Origin: Amphritea atlantica
GTDB taxonomy: Bacteria > Pseudomonadota > Gammaproteobacteria > Pseudomonadales > Balneatricaceae
Direction: 5' to 3'
Assembly: GCA_024397875.1 (NCBI GenBank)
Contig: CP073344.1
Location: 3,215,001 to 3,279,000, forward strand
DNA: 64,000 nt
Part shown: positions 27,208 to 37,104 of the stretch, in pieces
Numbering within the stretch: position 1 is the first letter of the stretch
Layout: each line of letters starts with the position of its first letter
Position numbers and translations under genes: made by a program
The notes under the pieces: model-generated
What the model was told of the DNA's origin: nothing
Database searches by the model: none
The model's input: only the letters and a program-made list of their open reading frames with translations

Positions 27208-27615
27208 TTATTCCACCTCTACGATCTCAAAGCTGTGGGTAATCTCTACTCCACCCTTTTCCAGCATCAGAGATGCCGAACAATACTGCTCGGCAGAGAG
27301 CTTTACCGCCCGCTCCACTTTTTTCTCGTTCAATCCCCGACCGGAAACAATAAATTTCACATGGATCTTAGTGAATACTGCAGGCACGGCATCGGCGCGT
27401 TCGGCATCGATCTCAGCGACACAATCCACCACATCCTGACGGGTTTTCTTAAGAATACCGATCACATCGTAAGAGGTGCAGCCCCCCAAACCCAGCAGCA
27501 TTAGTTCCATCGGGCGAGGCCCCTGTTTCAGCTCCCCATCGATGGTAATGTCAAATCCGGAACCGGTGGTTCCCTTGAAACGGACATCGCCGTCCCATTT
27601 TACTTTTGCCTGCAT
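27208..27615 (-). CDS. OsmC family protein
   Basis: 135 residues, the length of the YhfA-like OsmC group. The two redox cysteines are in LGGCTSYDVIGIL and EQYCSASLMLEKG. Substrate-groove features GPRPMELMLLGLGG are typical. OsmC proteins reduce organic hydroperoxides or act as thiol-dependent hydrolases in the cytoplasm. It is downstream of trpC on the same strand, separated by 59 bases, so it may be read through from trpGDC or stand alone. Confidence 0.88.
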   Translation of the reverse strand: MQAKVKWDGDVRFKGTTGSGFDITIDGELKQGPRPMELMLLGLGGCTSYDVIGILKKTRQDVVDCVAEIDAERADAVPAVFTKIHVKFIVSGRGLNEKKVERAVKLSAEQYCSASLMLEKGGVEITHSFEIVEVE

Positions 27616-27674
27616 AGTAACTGTATCTTCTCTATTGAAACTTTATTGTTTGATCAGCACTGATTAAAAAGCTT

Positions 27675-28484
27675 TCATTTAAAAAGTTCGGCCAGCTTTT
27701 CACCCGGATTATCGGCGCGCATAAAGGCTTCACCCACCAGGAAGCTGTTAACATTGTGCTCCCGCATCGCCATAACATCGTCACGGCACAGAATACCGCT
27801 TTCGGTGACCACGATACGATCGTCAGGCACCCTATCCAGCAATTCAAAGGTATGCTCAAGTGACACTTCAAAGGTGTGCAGGTTACGATTATTAATCCCT
27901 ACGAGCGTGTTACCGATTGGCAATGAACGCTCCAGTTCAGCTTGGTTATGCACTTCAATCAATACGTCCATTCCCAGCTCCAGCGCCAGAGCATTGAGAT
28001 CCGCCATCTGAGCGTCTTCCAGCGCGGCGACTATCAGCAGGATACAATCCGCACCGATCGCCCGGGCTTCGTAAATCTGATAAGGGTCTACAATAAAATC
28101 TTTACGGATAACTGGCAATGCACAGGCGGCACGCGCTTCCATAAGAAAAGCTTCACTGCCCTGAAAGAAATCAGCATCGGTGAGCACTGACAGACAACTG
28201 GCACCGCCCGCTTCATATGAACGGGCAATATCGGCTGGCACAAAGGGATCACGAATCACCCCTTTGGAAGGGCTGGCTTTTTTCGCTTCCGCAATAATAG
28301 CAGAACGCCCTTCAGCCAGTGTTTTCGCCATATTCGCGACAAAACCACGGGGATCGGTCGCACTGCCCTGCTGATCTGCGATCTGTGCTTTCAGGTCAGC
28401 AATACTTTTGACCGGCTGACGCTCAGCAATCTCTGCATATTTCCGCGCAATTATCTTTTTAAGCACGGTAGGTGTATCAGTCAT
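27675..28484 (-). CDS. trpC: Indole-3-glycerol phosphate synthase
   Basis: 269 residues, single-function form (no TrpF fusion). It closes CdRP to indole-3-glycerol phosphate. Motifs are [94 protein letters not shown] and VTESGI. Six bases separate it from trpD. Last trp gene of the trpGDC unit. Confidence 0.97.
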   Translation of the reverse strand: MTDTPTVLKKIIARKYAEIAERQPVKSIADLKAQIADQQGSATDPRGFVANMAKTLAEGRSAIIAEAKKASPSKGVIRDPFVPADIARSYEAGGASCLSVLTDADFFQGSEAFLMEARAACALPVIRKDFIVDPYQIYEARAIGADCILLIVAALEDAQMADLNALALELGMDVLIEVHNQAELERSLPIGNTLVGINNRNLHTFEVSLEHTFELLDRVPDDRIVVTESGILCRDDVMAMREHNVNSFLVGEAFMRADNPGEKLAELFK

Positions 28485-28490
28485 CGTTGT

Positions 28491-29525
28491 TCAGTCCTTC
28501 AGCGACTGGCTAAAATCCGCCAGCTGTTGCATTTTATTCAGTGCCGCGCCCGAGTGGATCGCTTCCAGGGCTTTTGCCACGCCCTCTTTATGGCTGGACG
28601 CCTGACCGCTGATATAGATCGCCGCGCCAGCATTAAGAGCCACCATCGATGCCGCCTTTTTAGCAGCAGCATCTTCAGCGCCTGAGAATGCCTTCTTAAT
28701 CAGCTCCAGTGACTGGGCCGGACTATCAATTATCAGCCCGATCAGACTCTGACTCTCAACACCCAAATCTTCAGGTGACAAACGATATTCCGTAATTTCA
28801 CCGTCTTTCAGCTCAGCCACGTAGGTGTGGGTTGCCAGACTGATCTCATCCAGGCCATCATCCGCATGTACCACCATGATGTGTTCGCCGCCCAGTTGCT
28901 GCATCACCTCCGCCATTGGCCGACAGAGTTTTTTAGTAAATACCCCGATCACCAGGCGCTGCGCTCCGGCCGGATTGGTCATCGGCCCGAGGATATTAAA
29001 TACCGTGCGGGTAGCCAGCGCCCGACGGGCCCCGATGGCGTGTTTCATCGCGCCATGAAAGCCCGGTGCAAACATAAAACCGACACCGACTTCATCGATA
29101 CAGCGGGCTACAGCATCAGCCCCCAGATCCAGATTGATTCCCGCTTGCTCCAACAGATCAGCACTGCCACTGCTGGAGGACACCCCCCGGTTGCCATGCT
29201 TGGCCACATAAACACCGCAAGCCGCAGCGACAAAAGCACTGGCAGAAGAGACGTTAAACAGGTTGGCACCATCGCCACCGGTACCGACGATATCGACCAA
29301 CGGCGCAGAGGTTGCTTTTACCGGCGTCGCCAGTTCACGCATCACCTGGGCAGCACCGGTAATCTCATCAATCGACTCACTCTTCATCCGCAGCGCAACC
29401 AGAAAACCGGCGATCTGCGATTCAGAACATTCACCGGTCATCACCTGACGCATCACTTCAACCATTTCATCGCGGCTCAGATCGATATGATCGACCACCC
29501 GCGCCAGCGCTTCTTTGATATCCAT
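28491..29525 (-). CDS. trpD: Anthranilate phosphoribosyltransferase
   Basis: 344 residues. It joins anthranilate to PRPP. The PRPP loop is [45 protein letters not shown] and [30 protein letters not shown] are further hallmarks. It lies ten bases after trpG and six before trpC. In this window it competes for anthranilate with the dioxygenase encoded upstream. Confidence 0.97.
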   Translation of the reverse strand: MDIKEALARVVDHIDLSRDEMVEVMRQVMTGECSESQIAGFLVALRMKSESIDEITGAAQVMRELATPVKATSAPLVDIVGTGGDGANLFNVSSASAFVAAACGVYVAKHGNRGVSSSSGSADLLEQAGINLDLGADAVARCIDEVGVGFMFAPGFHGAMKHAIGARRALATRTVFNILGPMTNPAGAQRLVIGVFTKKLCRPMAEVMQQLGGEHIMVVHADDGLDEISLATHTYVAELKDGEITEYRLSPEDLGVESQSLIGLIIDSPAQSLELIKKAFSGAEDAAAKKAASMVALNAGAAIYISGQASSHKEGVAKALEAIHSGAALNKMQQLADFSQSLKD

Positions 29526-29535
29526 TGTGTCGTCC

Positions 29536-30117
29536 TTATGCTCGGTTTAAAAAGTTTTGCAGCAGATCATGGCCCTGCTGAGTCAGGATGGATTCCGGGT
29601 GGAACTGCACCCCTTCAATATCCAGTTCTTTATGCCGCACGCCCATGATCTCATCGACACTACCATCATCGTTCTGAGTCCAGGCGGTGATCTCCAGACA
29701 GTCTGGCAAGGTATTCTTATCAATCACCAGTGAGTGGTACCGCGTCACAGAAACCGGATTTTCCAGCCCGGCAAATACTCCGGTATTGTTGTGATAAACC
29801 GGAGAGACCTTGCCATGCATCACCTGACGGGCACGAACCACATCACCGCCAAAGGCCTGGCCCATACTCTGATGACCCAGACAGATACCAAAGATCGGCA
29901 GTTTACCGGCAAAATGCTTAATCGCCGCAACCGAGATACCCGCTTCATTTGGAGTACAGGGTCCGGGAGATATTACCAGTTGGGTGGGGTTGAGGGCTTC
30001 GATCTGTTCGATCGTAATTTCATCATTACGATACACCTGAACTTCAGCACCCAGCTCACCCAGATATTGCACGACGTTATAGGTAAACGAGTCGTAGTTA
30101 TCGATCATCAGTAACAT
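29536..30117 (-). CDS. trpG: Anthranilate synthase component II (glutamine amidotransferase)
   Basis: 193 residues. The class I amidotransferase triad is C79 in [17 protein letters not shown]173 and E175 in [10 protein letters not shown]; the oxyanion segment [11 protein letters not shown] is present. TrpG gives ammonia to TrpE to make anthranilate from chorismate, and the pseudomonad form can also serve PabB. trpE is not upstream here, where antC ends instead, so TrpE must be encoded elsewhere. First gene of trpGDC. Confidence 0.95.
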   Translation of the reverse strand: MLLMIDNYDSFTYNVVQYLGELGAEVQVYRNDEITIEQIEALNPTQLVISPGPCTPNEAGISVAAIKHFAGKLPIFGICLGHQSMGQAFGGDVVRARQVMHGKVSPVYHNNTGVFAGLENPVSVTRYHSLVIDKNTLPDCLEITAWTQNDDGSVDEIMGVRHKELDIEGVQFHPESILTQQGHDLLQNFLNRA

Positions 30118-30468
30118 ATCAATACTTAACCTATTGATTTATATAATTAATAACATCGAGCCTTATTCAGGTTACCCGGTTTATACACCAAATAAATCGA
30201 AACTGAGCAGCAGATGGCTTCGAAGAACAGCCGATTATAGTACAGGAACCTAATTCCGGATAACACTGATGAGCGATGAAAACCGTCATCGGAGGGGCTA
30301 ACAGAGGAAAACGACTATAAACTGCCAGAGGAAAAATACCTGCATATCCGTTTCCATGATATCCAGGTATTGAAAGTTATAGCCGCTGAGGAAAAATGTG
30401 CGCTGCTTTTCTTAAAGTAACAAGAAACCAGGCCCACGTGCTCAGCATCACCAGGCAGACAAAAAGCG
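30118..30468. other. Gap between antC and trpG: antC terminator and trp promoter side
   Basis: About 350 bases. The antC-proximal end holds a strong hairpin terminator (30331-30371). The trpG-proximal end should hold the trpGDC promoter; I see no leader peptide rich in Trp codons and no tRNA-like or TRAP-type repeat. Confidence 0.45.
30331..30371 (-). terminator. Rho-independent terminator after antC
   Basis: On the minus strand AATACCTG and ATATC pair with GATAT and CAGGTATT (one unpaired base on each side) around a nine-base loop, followed by T residues. It separates the catabolic unit from trpGDC. Confidence 0.75.
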
Positions 30469-31488
30469 TTAACTGGCAGAGAATTTCTCATAGTGGATCG
30501 CACTATTGGCCATATCCCGTTCATCCAGCCAGCCTTTCACGGCATCCACCATCGGCGGCGGCCCACACAGGTAGAGATCAACCTCGCCGTCGTTGAAATG
30601 ACTATCCTCAAACAGATCGGTGACCACTCCAACCGGTCCCTGCCAGCCATCGGTTTCTTTCATGACGATGCTGTCATAACTGAAGCCCGGTAGTTTTTCT
30701 GCAAACGCCTGGAGGCGTTCGATCTCACACAGATCAGCCATCTGAGTGACACCATAAAACAGGGTGATCGGCTGATCGCAACGTTGAGGATTCTCAACCA
30801 ACTGATCGAGCATCCCGAGAAATGCAGCCAGCCCGGTTCCGCCAGCGACAAAAATTAGCGGACGTTTGATCTGATGCAGATAAAACGCCCCCAGCGGAGC
30901 CTTCAGTTTCATCCGGTCACCCGGTTTTGCCCGGTCGCGCAGATAATCACTCATCACCCCCTGCGGCAGCAGCCGGATCAGAAACTGCAACTGATTCGTC
31001 TCATTGGGTGCACAGGCGAAGGAGTATGAGCGCCACTCGCTGGTACCCGGCACATTTACATGGGCATACTGCCCCGGCAGGAAGTCCAGCTGATCACCCC
31101 GGGCCTGAGCATCAATGTAAACCACCGCGGCGGACTCTGATACCCGATCTATTTTGGTAATCACCGCCTCCAACTCTTCCGGCCCGGCGCTGGTGCAGAG
31201 CGTTGATTCAAAGCCAAACTCTATAGCGCAATCGGATGCCACCCGCATCTGACAGGTCAGCACACTCCCCTGCTCCAGCTCTGACTCACTCAGGGCATCC
31301 TCATCAACATATTCAAGCTGATAATCCCCGGAGCTGCAGCGCCCTTTACAGGTAGCACAAACACCTTCCCGGCAATCGACCGGAATCGTAATACCCTGAC
31401 GCAGAGCCGCATCGAGTACGGTTTCTCCAGCATTAACACCAATAAACTTGGTGCGCCCATCACTGAAATTCAAAGCAACTTTATTCAT
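30469..31488 (-). CDS. antC: Anthranilate 1,2-dioxygenase reductase component
   Basis: 339 residues. An N-terminal plant-type [2Fe-2S] ferredoxin domain has C39, C44, C47 and C79 (DCREGVCATCKGRC...LTCQ). It is followed by an FAD domain (WRSYSFACAPNET) and an NAD domain (LIFVAGGTGLAAFLGMLDQL, LYLCGPPPMVDAVKGWL). This is the BenC/AntC layout, passing electrons from NADH to the Rieske oxygenase. It ends the catabolic series and is followed by a terminator; a 135-base gap separates it from antB. AntC rather than BenC is chosen from the partner oxygenase. Confidence 0.88.
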   Translation of the reverse strand: MNKVALNFSDGRTKFIGVNAGETVLDAALRQGITIPVDCREGVCATCKGRCSSGDYQLEYVDEDALSESELEQGSVLTCQMRVASDCAIEFGFESTLCTSAGPEELEAVITKIDRVSESAAVVYIDAQARGDQLDFLPGQYAHVNVPGTSEWRSYSFACAPNETNQLQFLIRLLPQGVMSDYLRDRAKPGDRMKLKAPLGAFYLHQIKRPLIFVAGGTGLAAFLGMLDQLVENPQRCDQPITLFYGVTQMADLCEIERLQAFAEKLPGFSYDSIVMKETDGWQGPVGVVTDLFEDSHFNDGEVDLYLCGPPPMVDAVKGWLDERDMANSAIHYEKFSAS

Positions 31489-31623
31489 AAAACACCTCAG
31501 AAAATCTTCGTCTGATAGAAGACCGGAATCGACGACATACAGACCGTTGCAGAAGCCCGCTAAGGGGAAGAGGCAGGCTCTGCATCTGAAGCCTAAAGAT
31601 CTTAATACCGACCTGATAACCGA

Positions 31624-32127
31624 TCAGACGTGATAGAAATCAAGCACATGACGAATTTTATCGTTCAATAAAATCGCTTGTTTACGAAGGACTTTCCAGC
31701 TGTCGCTATCGGCTCGAAGGATATATTCAGCCCGGCCAAAGAATGCTTCAGATTCACCAAAACGGTAAAAGTGTGTCACCCAATTTGCCTTAACCTTCCA
31801 GGTACCATCGGCTTGCTCCTCACCCTGCACATTGTTAACACTGTGCAGGGTGCGGGGCATCGGGGTACAGGCGGCCGACTTACCGGTGCGGATGCGGAAG
31901 ACCCGATCCTCAAGACCAGCCCGGGTGGCATAGTAGATCAGCGACATCTCCCGTTTAGGGTCAGTGGTATGCACATGTTCTGAATCCCATTGAGGGATAT
32001 GAAACTCGGCATTTTCATCAAATGTTGCCAGATATTCATCCCACTGCTGACGATCACAGTACTCGGACTGAGTGTAAAGAAACTGCTCAATGCTCTTCAG
32101 CGCAGCGTTTTTCATTTCAATCGACAT
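31624..32127 (-). CDS. antB: Anthranilate 1,2-dioxygenase small (beta) subunit
   Basis: 167 residues from ATG 32127, which shares one base with the antA stop (TGATG), with AGGAGG just ahead. The ring-hydroxylating beta fold is shown by QFLYTQSEYCDRQQWDEYLATFDENAEFHIPQWD, REMSLIYYATRAGLEDRVFRIRTGKSA and the C-terminal FYRFGESEAFFGRAEYILRAD. It has a structural role in the alpha3beta3 oxygenase. The QWDSEHVHTTDPKRE stretch is like AntB as I remember it. Confidence 0.86.
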   Translation of the reverse strand: MSIEMKNAALKSIEQFLYTQSEYCDRQQWDEYLATFDENAEFHIPQWDSEHVHTTDPKREMSLIYYATRAGLEDRVFRIRTGKSAACTPMPRTLHSVNNVQGEEQADGTWKVKANWVTHFYRFGESEAFFGRAEYILRADSDSWKVLRKQAILLNDKIRHVLDFYHV

Positions 32128-33521
32128 CACTTTTCCTCCTGTTGCTGCAGCTTACGATCCAGCCCCTGCAGCAGATAACGCTGCCAGGTAGAATGCTGAT
32201 TTACATAGAGGCCTTCATGAGTAAACTCGGTGCCGGTAATGGCCGGGTGAATACCCAAAGCCTCGGTATTGGCGGTAGGTTCCCGGGTCCATTTGTCGCA
32301 ACCACGGGAGATGTCATTCCAGCGTTCCAGGCGCGCTTCAAAACCCTTCTGGGCTTCGCGGAATTCCACCAGGTCATCGGGGGTGCCCATACCGGAAACG
32401 TTAAAGAAATCCTCAAACTGACGGATACGGTTTTCCCGATCGGTATCGGATTCGCCTTTAACACCCAGGCAGAAACTGTGAACTTCGGTTTTATTCCAGG
32501 CGACCGGGCGAACAACGCGCAGCTGAGAGCTGATCTGATCCATAAAGAACAGACTCGGGTAGATGTTGAGGTTACGTAAACGATGCATCATCCACTGCGC
32601 ACGACTTTCGCCATACTCTTCGATCAGACGGGGCATAACAGAGGCATAACCCGGACGAACCTCAGGGTTGGGCATATCACTGAAGAGGATGGTATGACCG
32701 TTGTTGAAAGCAAACCAGCCATCATCGGTTTCCTTATCACCCGCACCCAGCTTGCTGTAGTCGAGCACTTTTTTGCCGGTGCCATGCTTTTCTATTTCCA
32801 GTTGCTGACGATACTGCACCGTAGCAACGTAGTTATAGTGCACGGTGCTGACGTGATAACCATCGAGACCATTTTCATTCTGCAGCTTCCAGTTACCATC
32901 AAAGGTATAGGAAGAGGATCCCGGCAACACTTCCAGCTCACCGCTCTCTGACTGTGCCACCATCATGTCAAAACCGATGCGGGCATCGCCGAGGAAATCT
33001 TCAAGCGACTCGGTGCAGGCAGTATTCAGGTTAATGAAAACGAAACCCTTGTACGAGCTGATCAGCGCTTTACGCAACCCTCGGGTCGACTTATCAAAGT
33101 CATCAGGATATTCACCGGGGGCTTTGACTTTCACCAACCGGCCGTCGGTCTTATAACACCAGGCATGAAACGGACAGGTAAAAGTAGACTGATTGCCACG
33201 ACATACCCTGGTCAGGGTTGCACCACGATGCTGACAGGCATTAATCAGCGCATTCAGCTCGCCGTTACCATCACGGGTGATGATCATCGATTGACGGCCC
33301 GCCTGCAGGGTAAAAAAGTCATGGGGGTTGGCTATCTGGCTCTCATGACAGGCATAAATCCAGGTATTTTCGAAGATAAGATCCATCTCAATATCGAACA
33401 GATCCCGGTCGGTAAACATTTCACGCGCAACACGATAGACATTGTCTTGCGGACGAAAGTCGGTCCAGCTTTCAACCTTATCGCGCCACTCAATCAGTGT
33501 TTGTTTAGAGTTAGTATTCAT
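32127..33521 (-). CDS. antA: Anthranilate 1,2-dioxygenase large (alpha) subunit
   Basis: 464 residues. The Rieske cluster ligands are C96, H98, C116 and H119 (NACQHRGATL...FTCPFHAWCYK). The catalytic iron site holds H223 and H228 in ENGLDGYHVSTVHYNY. The product would be catechol with loss of CO2 and ammonia. Overall wording (FRPQDNVYRVAREMFTDRDLFDIEM, KVKAPGEYPDDFDKSTRGL) matches pseudomonad AntA as I recall it much better than BenA. The genes upstream make anthranilate from indole, which supports that substrate. A benzoate-type substrate is not excluded. Translationally coupled to antB. Confidence 0.86.
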   Translation of the reverse strand: MNTNSKQTLIEWRDKVESWTDFRPQDNVYRVAREMFTDRDLFDIEMDLIFENTWIYACHESQIANPHDFFTLQAGRQSMIITRDGNGELNALINACQHRGATLTRVCRGNQSTFTCPFHAWCYKTDGRLVKVKAPGEYPDDFDKSTRGLRKALISSYKGFVFINLNTACTESLEDFLGDARIGFDMMVAQSESGELEVLPGSSSYTFDGNWKLQNENGLDGYHVSTVHYNYVATVQYRQQLEIEKHGTGKKVLDYSKLGAGDKETDDGWFAFNNGHTILFSDMPNPEVRPGYASVMPRLIEEYGESRAQWMMHRLRNLNIYPSLFFMDQISSQLRVVRPVAWNKTEVHSFCLGVKGESDTDRENRIRQFEDFFNVSGMGTPDDLVEFREAQKGFEARLERWNDISRGCDKWTREPTANTEALGIHPAITGTEFTHEGLYVNQHSTWQRYLLQGLDRKLQQQEEK

Positions 33522-33550
33522 TGATTCAGTCTCCTGGCTCAGCTAATTGA

Positions 33551-34441
33551 TTAAAACTTCACAATTGTTTTTATCCAGAAAGCATCGCCCTGAGGCCGAT
33601 TTTCAACCGCCATCTCTTTTTGATACTTAACGGATAAAAAGAAGCCTTTGCCATTGTCGAATTTAATCGCAGGACCGATGGCGAAAGCCTGGCCCTTATT
33701 ACCGATATCCGTGCCGTTGACTTCATCTCCGGTCAACTGTTTATAGGCATACCCACCGACACCGACAACCCAGTTCGGTGATACGCCGTAACCCAGGGAA
33801 TAATCGGCATGCAACTCCTGACCCGATCTGTAGTCGGTATCATCATTTTCGAAGTTGTAGTCATACATCACTTTCACCCCCCAGTTGAAACCGGCAGGAT
33901 CAATATGGGACGCGGCGTAGATACCCTGAACAGTCCAGTAATTACGACCGATATTGGCTAGCCGGGATGAATCATATTCACCGGTGGGCGCGATAACATC
34001 GACACCGATAGCGGTGTGAAACTGAGGACTGTGATGGAAGGCCAGCGCGGCGGTCAGATCCAGATCACCAATACCAGATTCGCTATCGTTCATCCCCATG
34101 ACGGAGACATCCAGATCAACCAGCGGTAACAAACCGGCAAAAAACAGCTGACCACCGAACAGAGTTTTATCCGTTACATAAAGCAGTCGCGGCGCCAGCA
34201 CATTGGCTTTCAGATTAAAGTTGATGGGCAAACTTTTTCCATCATTGCCCTTAAAATCATCCGCCTCATAATGCTCAGCGTAAATCAGCGGATAGACACC
34301 GGGAGGTGGCAGCGCGCCCACCAGCAGATCTTCAGCCCCCATCGGGTAGTTCGAGCCACCGCCCTCAGTCGCCTGAACCTGAGTAGTGATTAAAGATGCC
34401 CCGATCAGACACCCCATTGCATAGTTAACTGTACGTTTCAT
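33551..34441 (-). CDS. Outer-membrane channel, phenol-degradation MetA/SphA-like family
   Basis: 296 residues. The signal peptide is MKRTVNYAMGCLIGASLITTQVQA. The mature protein begins with a GGGSNYPMGAEDLLVGALPPPGVYPLIYAEHYEADDFKG segment typical of the family found in aromatic-degradation operons, then alternates short strands (FNWGVKVMYDYNFEN, NWVVGVGGYAYKQL) and ends with an aromatic-containing strand finishing in KF, as beta-barrels do. It probably lets the aromatic substrate cross the outer membrane. It lies 29 bases before antA and 66 after the flavin reductase gene, inside the series. Confidence 0.82.
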   Translation of the reverse strand: MKRTVNYAMGCLIGASLITTQVQATEGGGSNYPMGAEDLLVGALPPPGVYPLIYAEHYEADDFKGNDGKSLPINFNLKANVLAPRLLYVTDKTLFGGQLFFAGLLPLVDLDVSVMGMNDSESGIGDLDLTAALAFHHSPQFHTAIGVDVIAPTGEYDSSRLANIGRNYWTVQGIYAASHIDPAGFNWGVKVMYDYNFENDDTDYRSGQELHADYSLGYGVSPNWVVGVGGYAYKQLTGDEVNGTDIGNKGQAFAIGPAIKFDNGKGFFLSVKYQKEMAVENRPQGDAFWIKTIVKF

Positions 34442-34507
34442 GTGATGTTATTCCTTATTATTCGTATGATAAGAGACCGGCCTCAACCGGACTCGACGGT
34501 GTGGGAC

Positions 34508-35038
34508 TCAGTCACAGAGCTGCTTAAAACCACCCCGATAAAACACCAGAGGTTCGCCCGCATCGGCCCGGTCAAAGTCAAGCACCCGGCCGACGATCAG
34601 CAGGTGATCACCGGCGACACGGGTAAACTCCACCTGACACTGCAGGGTTGCCAATGCATCCTCCAGCAGCGGCACCCCAGTCGGACTCAGGCGATACGGA
34701 ACACCGGAAAACTTATCCTCAGAGCGGGTCGCCAGCTGCATCGCCAGCCCCTCCTGACTCTGACTGAGGATATTCACATTGAAATATTTACCCTCATCAA
34801 ACGCCGCCACACTGGGTGAGGTCAGTACCAGACTCCACAAGATCAGAGCCGGATCCAAAGACAGAGATGAGAAAGAGTTGGCGGTAATCCCCACCAGTTG
34901 ATCATTCTCGCCAAGCGCGGTAATGGCGGTGACACCGGTGGCAAACATGCCAAAGGTGTTGCGCAGCTCGCGGGTATCAATCAGCGGCATCTCAACAGCA
35001 GCTGCGGAATTTATAGACTGTGTATTAGAAGCGGTCAT
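34508..35038 (-). CDS. iifD: Flavin reductase partner of the monooxygenase (IifD/IndB-like)
   Basis: 176 residues from ATG 35038, one base after the monooxygenase stop and with GGAGG ahead; the upstream extension of the open frame overlaps that gene and is rejected. The flavin-reductase fold shows RNTFGMFATGVTAITAL, GITANSFSSLSLDPALILWSL, FNVNILSQSQEGLAMQLA and GDHLLIVGRVLDFD. Such proteins use NAD(P)H to make free reduced FAD for a StyA-type enzyme. The tight coupling supports a two-component system. Confidence 0.87.
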   Translation of the reverse strand: MTASNTQSINSAAAVEMPLIDTRELRNTFGMFATGVTAITALGENDQLVGITANSFSSLSLDPALILWSLVLTSPSVAAFDEGKYFNVNILSQSQEGLAMQLATRSEDKFSGVPYRLSPTGVPLLEDALATLQCQVEFTRVAGDHLLIVGRVLDFDRADAGEPLVFYRGGFKQLCD

Positions 35039-35039
35039 C

Positions 35040-36281
35040 TCAGGCCTCCAGCTTAAAATATTCGCCAACCACCTGATTACAGGCGTCTGCATTAGTCCAC
35101 CAGGGCATCATGTCGACCGGGTTGTTAAAGCCGTTGGCAATGGTCTTAGCCAGTTCCGGTGATTGTTGGGCGGCACCCAGCAGGTTGAGAGTATGCTCCT
35201 CAGGCGGCAGCAGGATGCTGTTGGTCCAGCCAACCACTTGTTCGGCGTAAGCCCAGTAAGCTTCGAAGGTATCCTTCATCCAGTTTTCATCAAACGCCTG
35301 ATCACCGTGGGCAATAATGGAGTCCAGATAGATCTTGCTGCACTTGGCGCCATTGTTTGACCCCTGACCGGTAATCGGATCATTGACCACCAGCGCATCC
35401 GCCATGCCCAACACTTTACGCCCGGAAGGCAGGGTCATTACCGGCTTACGCACCGTTGGCGGGAAGCGACCGGCCAGTACACCATTGTCATCCGTGAGCT
35501 GAATATTCTTGCAACGTTCCGCTTCCCATGGGCAGTAGGTATTGAGGATCTCCAGGCTGCGGGCCAGGTGTTGTTGCGGGGTTTCGACATCGCCCCAGCA
35601 ATCCATCGGACCTCCCGGAATCCCCTCAAACACCATAATTTCGCAGGGACCGCTCAGGGTCAGGGCGGGGAAACAGAAGTATTCACCCACACCGGGAATC
35701 AGATTAAACGCTACGCGGGAAAACGGTTCTTTAGGTTCCATGCCATGCACATAGGTGAGTGCAAGAGCCCGTTGTGGTTTATCAAACACGGAACGCTCAG
35801 CATCCCGTTCAAACTGACGGACGATCTCGCCTTTACCCGCCGCCAGCAACACCAGATCGTGTGAAGCGGCCAGCGCTTCAAGTTCGTCAATACCGGCATC
35901 CTGGAACACCAGATCGCCACCCAGACGGACAAACTCATCCATCCATACCGGCATCTTCAGACGCTGATCCACCGACTGCGCTTTGTGGTCGATAGGCGCC
36001 GCCCAGTCGATCAGTTTCTCACCGGGACGTTCGGGGTTGGGCACCGTCAGGCCGATACCCTCGACCGGCGGGCAATCGTTTTCCCAGAAATTAAGCCCCA
36101 GCTCTCTTTCGGTATTCAGTGCCATATCGAACATGCACTGACTTGAAGTGACCCGGCCGGAACGAATCTCCTCCTGCGTCCGGTTGGATAACATAGTGAC
36201 CTGATAGCCCTGTTTTAAAAGGCCAATACCCGTCTGCAGACCGGACTGACCGGCACCTATAATTGCGATTTTACGTGACAT
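35040..36281 (-). CDS. iifC: Two-component FAD monooxygenase, indole/styrene type (IifC/IndA-like)
   Basis: 413 residues from ATG 36281, with GGAG eight bases ahead; the longer open frame runs into the upstream gap. N-terminal Rossmann motif is IAIIGAGQSGLQTGIGLLKQGYQVTMLSN. The rest has the StyA pattern: RVTSSQCMFDMALNTERELGLNFW, PFSRVAFNLIPGVGEYFCFPALT, and NDPITGQGSNNGAKCSKIYLDSI near the FAD site. Known relatives epoxidise styrene or oxidise indole; the neighbouring SDR, hydrolase/SnoaL fusion and anthranilate dioxygenase point to indole. First oxygenation step of the proposed route. Confidence 0.85.
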   Translation of the reverse strand: MSRKIAIIGAGQSGLQTGIGLLKQGYQVTMLSNRTQEEIRSGRVTSSQCMFDMALNTERELGLNFWENDCPPVEGIGLTVPNPERPGEKLIDWAAPIDHKAQSVDQRLKMPVWMDEFVRLGGDLVFQDAGIDELEALAASHDLVLLAAGKGEIVRQFERDAERSVFDKPQRALALTYVHGMEPKEPFSRVAFNLIPGVGEYFCFPALTLSGPCEIMVFEGIPGGPMDCWGDVETPQQHLARSLEILNTYCPWEAERCKNIQLTDDNGVLAGRFPPTVRKPVMTLPSGRKVLGMADALVVNDPITGQGSNNGAKCSKIYLDSIIAHGDQAFDENWMKDTFEAYWAYAEQVVGWTNSILLPPEEHTLNLLGAAQQSPELAKTIANGFNNPVDMMPWWTNADACNQVVGEYFKLEA

Positions 36282-36315
36282 AAAATTTACTCCAGATGTT
36301 ATTTTTATGGCTGGC

Positions 36316-37104
36316 TTACTCAGCGAGTTTGGGGATTGCCGGGGTGCGCTGTTCCGGACCAATCGCGGCATAGCCACCATCAACCGCATAATCAGCGGCG
36401 GTTACAAAGCTGGCCTGCGGAGAACAGAGAAACAGCACCACTTCGGCCACTTCGCGGGGGTCCCCCAGACGCCCCAGCATATGAAAATCAGCGGCAACCT
36501 GATCCGCCTTAGCCCGGTTGCCACCACTGACTTCATTGATCACCCGGGACCAGGTCCAGCCCGGAGAAACCGAGTTCACACGGATGCCATCTTCGGCAAA
36601 GTCCATCGCCATGCTGCGGGTCAGATGACGGATCGCCGCCTTGCTGACGGGATAGAGCCAGCGACCAGTCTGAGCAACCTGCGATGAGATGCTGCTGAAG
36701 TTGACGATCGCGCCGCCACCCCGTTTAACCATCAGCGGACGGGCGATATTGGCCGCCATCACGGCACTCACCACATTGATATCCAGAGCGGTTAGCCAGT
36801 CTGCCCGGGAAGAGGCCTGTCCTTCATCCAGATAGCTGCAGGCCAGATTGATCAGATAATCAACGCCTCCAAAGCGGCTTTCAGCACGGTTGATCGCGGC
36901 GGTTAACTGAGCATCGTCGGTGATATCCGCTGCAAGAAACTGTGCTCTGGCGCCAAGACGATCGGCCAGAACAACACCCGCTTCAGCATCGATATCGATC
37001 ACCGTGACACTCGCACCCGCCTCGATAAACACCTCGGCAACGGCCGCACCGATCAGGGTTGCGCCACCGGTGACAATGACACTGCGGTCGTTAAACAGGC
37101 TCAT
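36316..37104 (-). CDS. iifB: SDR dehydrogenase of the indole cluster (IifB-like)
   Basis: 262 residues, classical short-chain dehydrogenase. The cofactor motif is TGGATLIGAAVAE with D36-type acidic end VTVIDID, suggesting NAD. NLACSYL stands where most have NNAG. The catalytic region is SSISSQVAQTGRWLYPVSKAA. It overlaps the upstream hydrolase-fusion gene by four bases (ATGA). In the described Acinetobacter iif pathway the SDR oxidises indole-2,3-dihydrodiol to 3-hydroxyindolin-2-one; that role is inferred from position. Confidence 0.83.
   Translation of the reverse strand: MSLFNDRSVIVTGGATLIGAAVAEVFIEAGASVTVIDIDAEAGVVLADRLGARAQFLAADITDDAQLTAAINRAESRFGGVDYLINLACSYLDEGQASSRADWLTALDINVVSAVMAANIARPLMVKRGGGAIVNFSSISSQVAQTGRWLYPVSKAAIRHLTRSMAMDFAEDGIRVNSVSPGWTWSRVINEVSGGNRAKADQVAADFHMLGRLGDPREVAEVVLFLCSPQASFVTAADYAVDGGYAAIGPEQRTPAIPKLAE

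Noticed and set aside
30118..30330. trp leader-peptide attenuator upstream of trpG
   Set aside because: No short open frame with tandem Trp codons and no paired anti-terminator arms were found.
32127..33521. Benzoate dioxygenase (BenA)
   Set aside because: N-terminal and central wording fits AntA better as I recall it, and the upstream genes predict anthranilate; not fully excluded.
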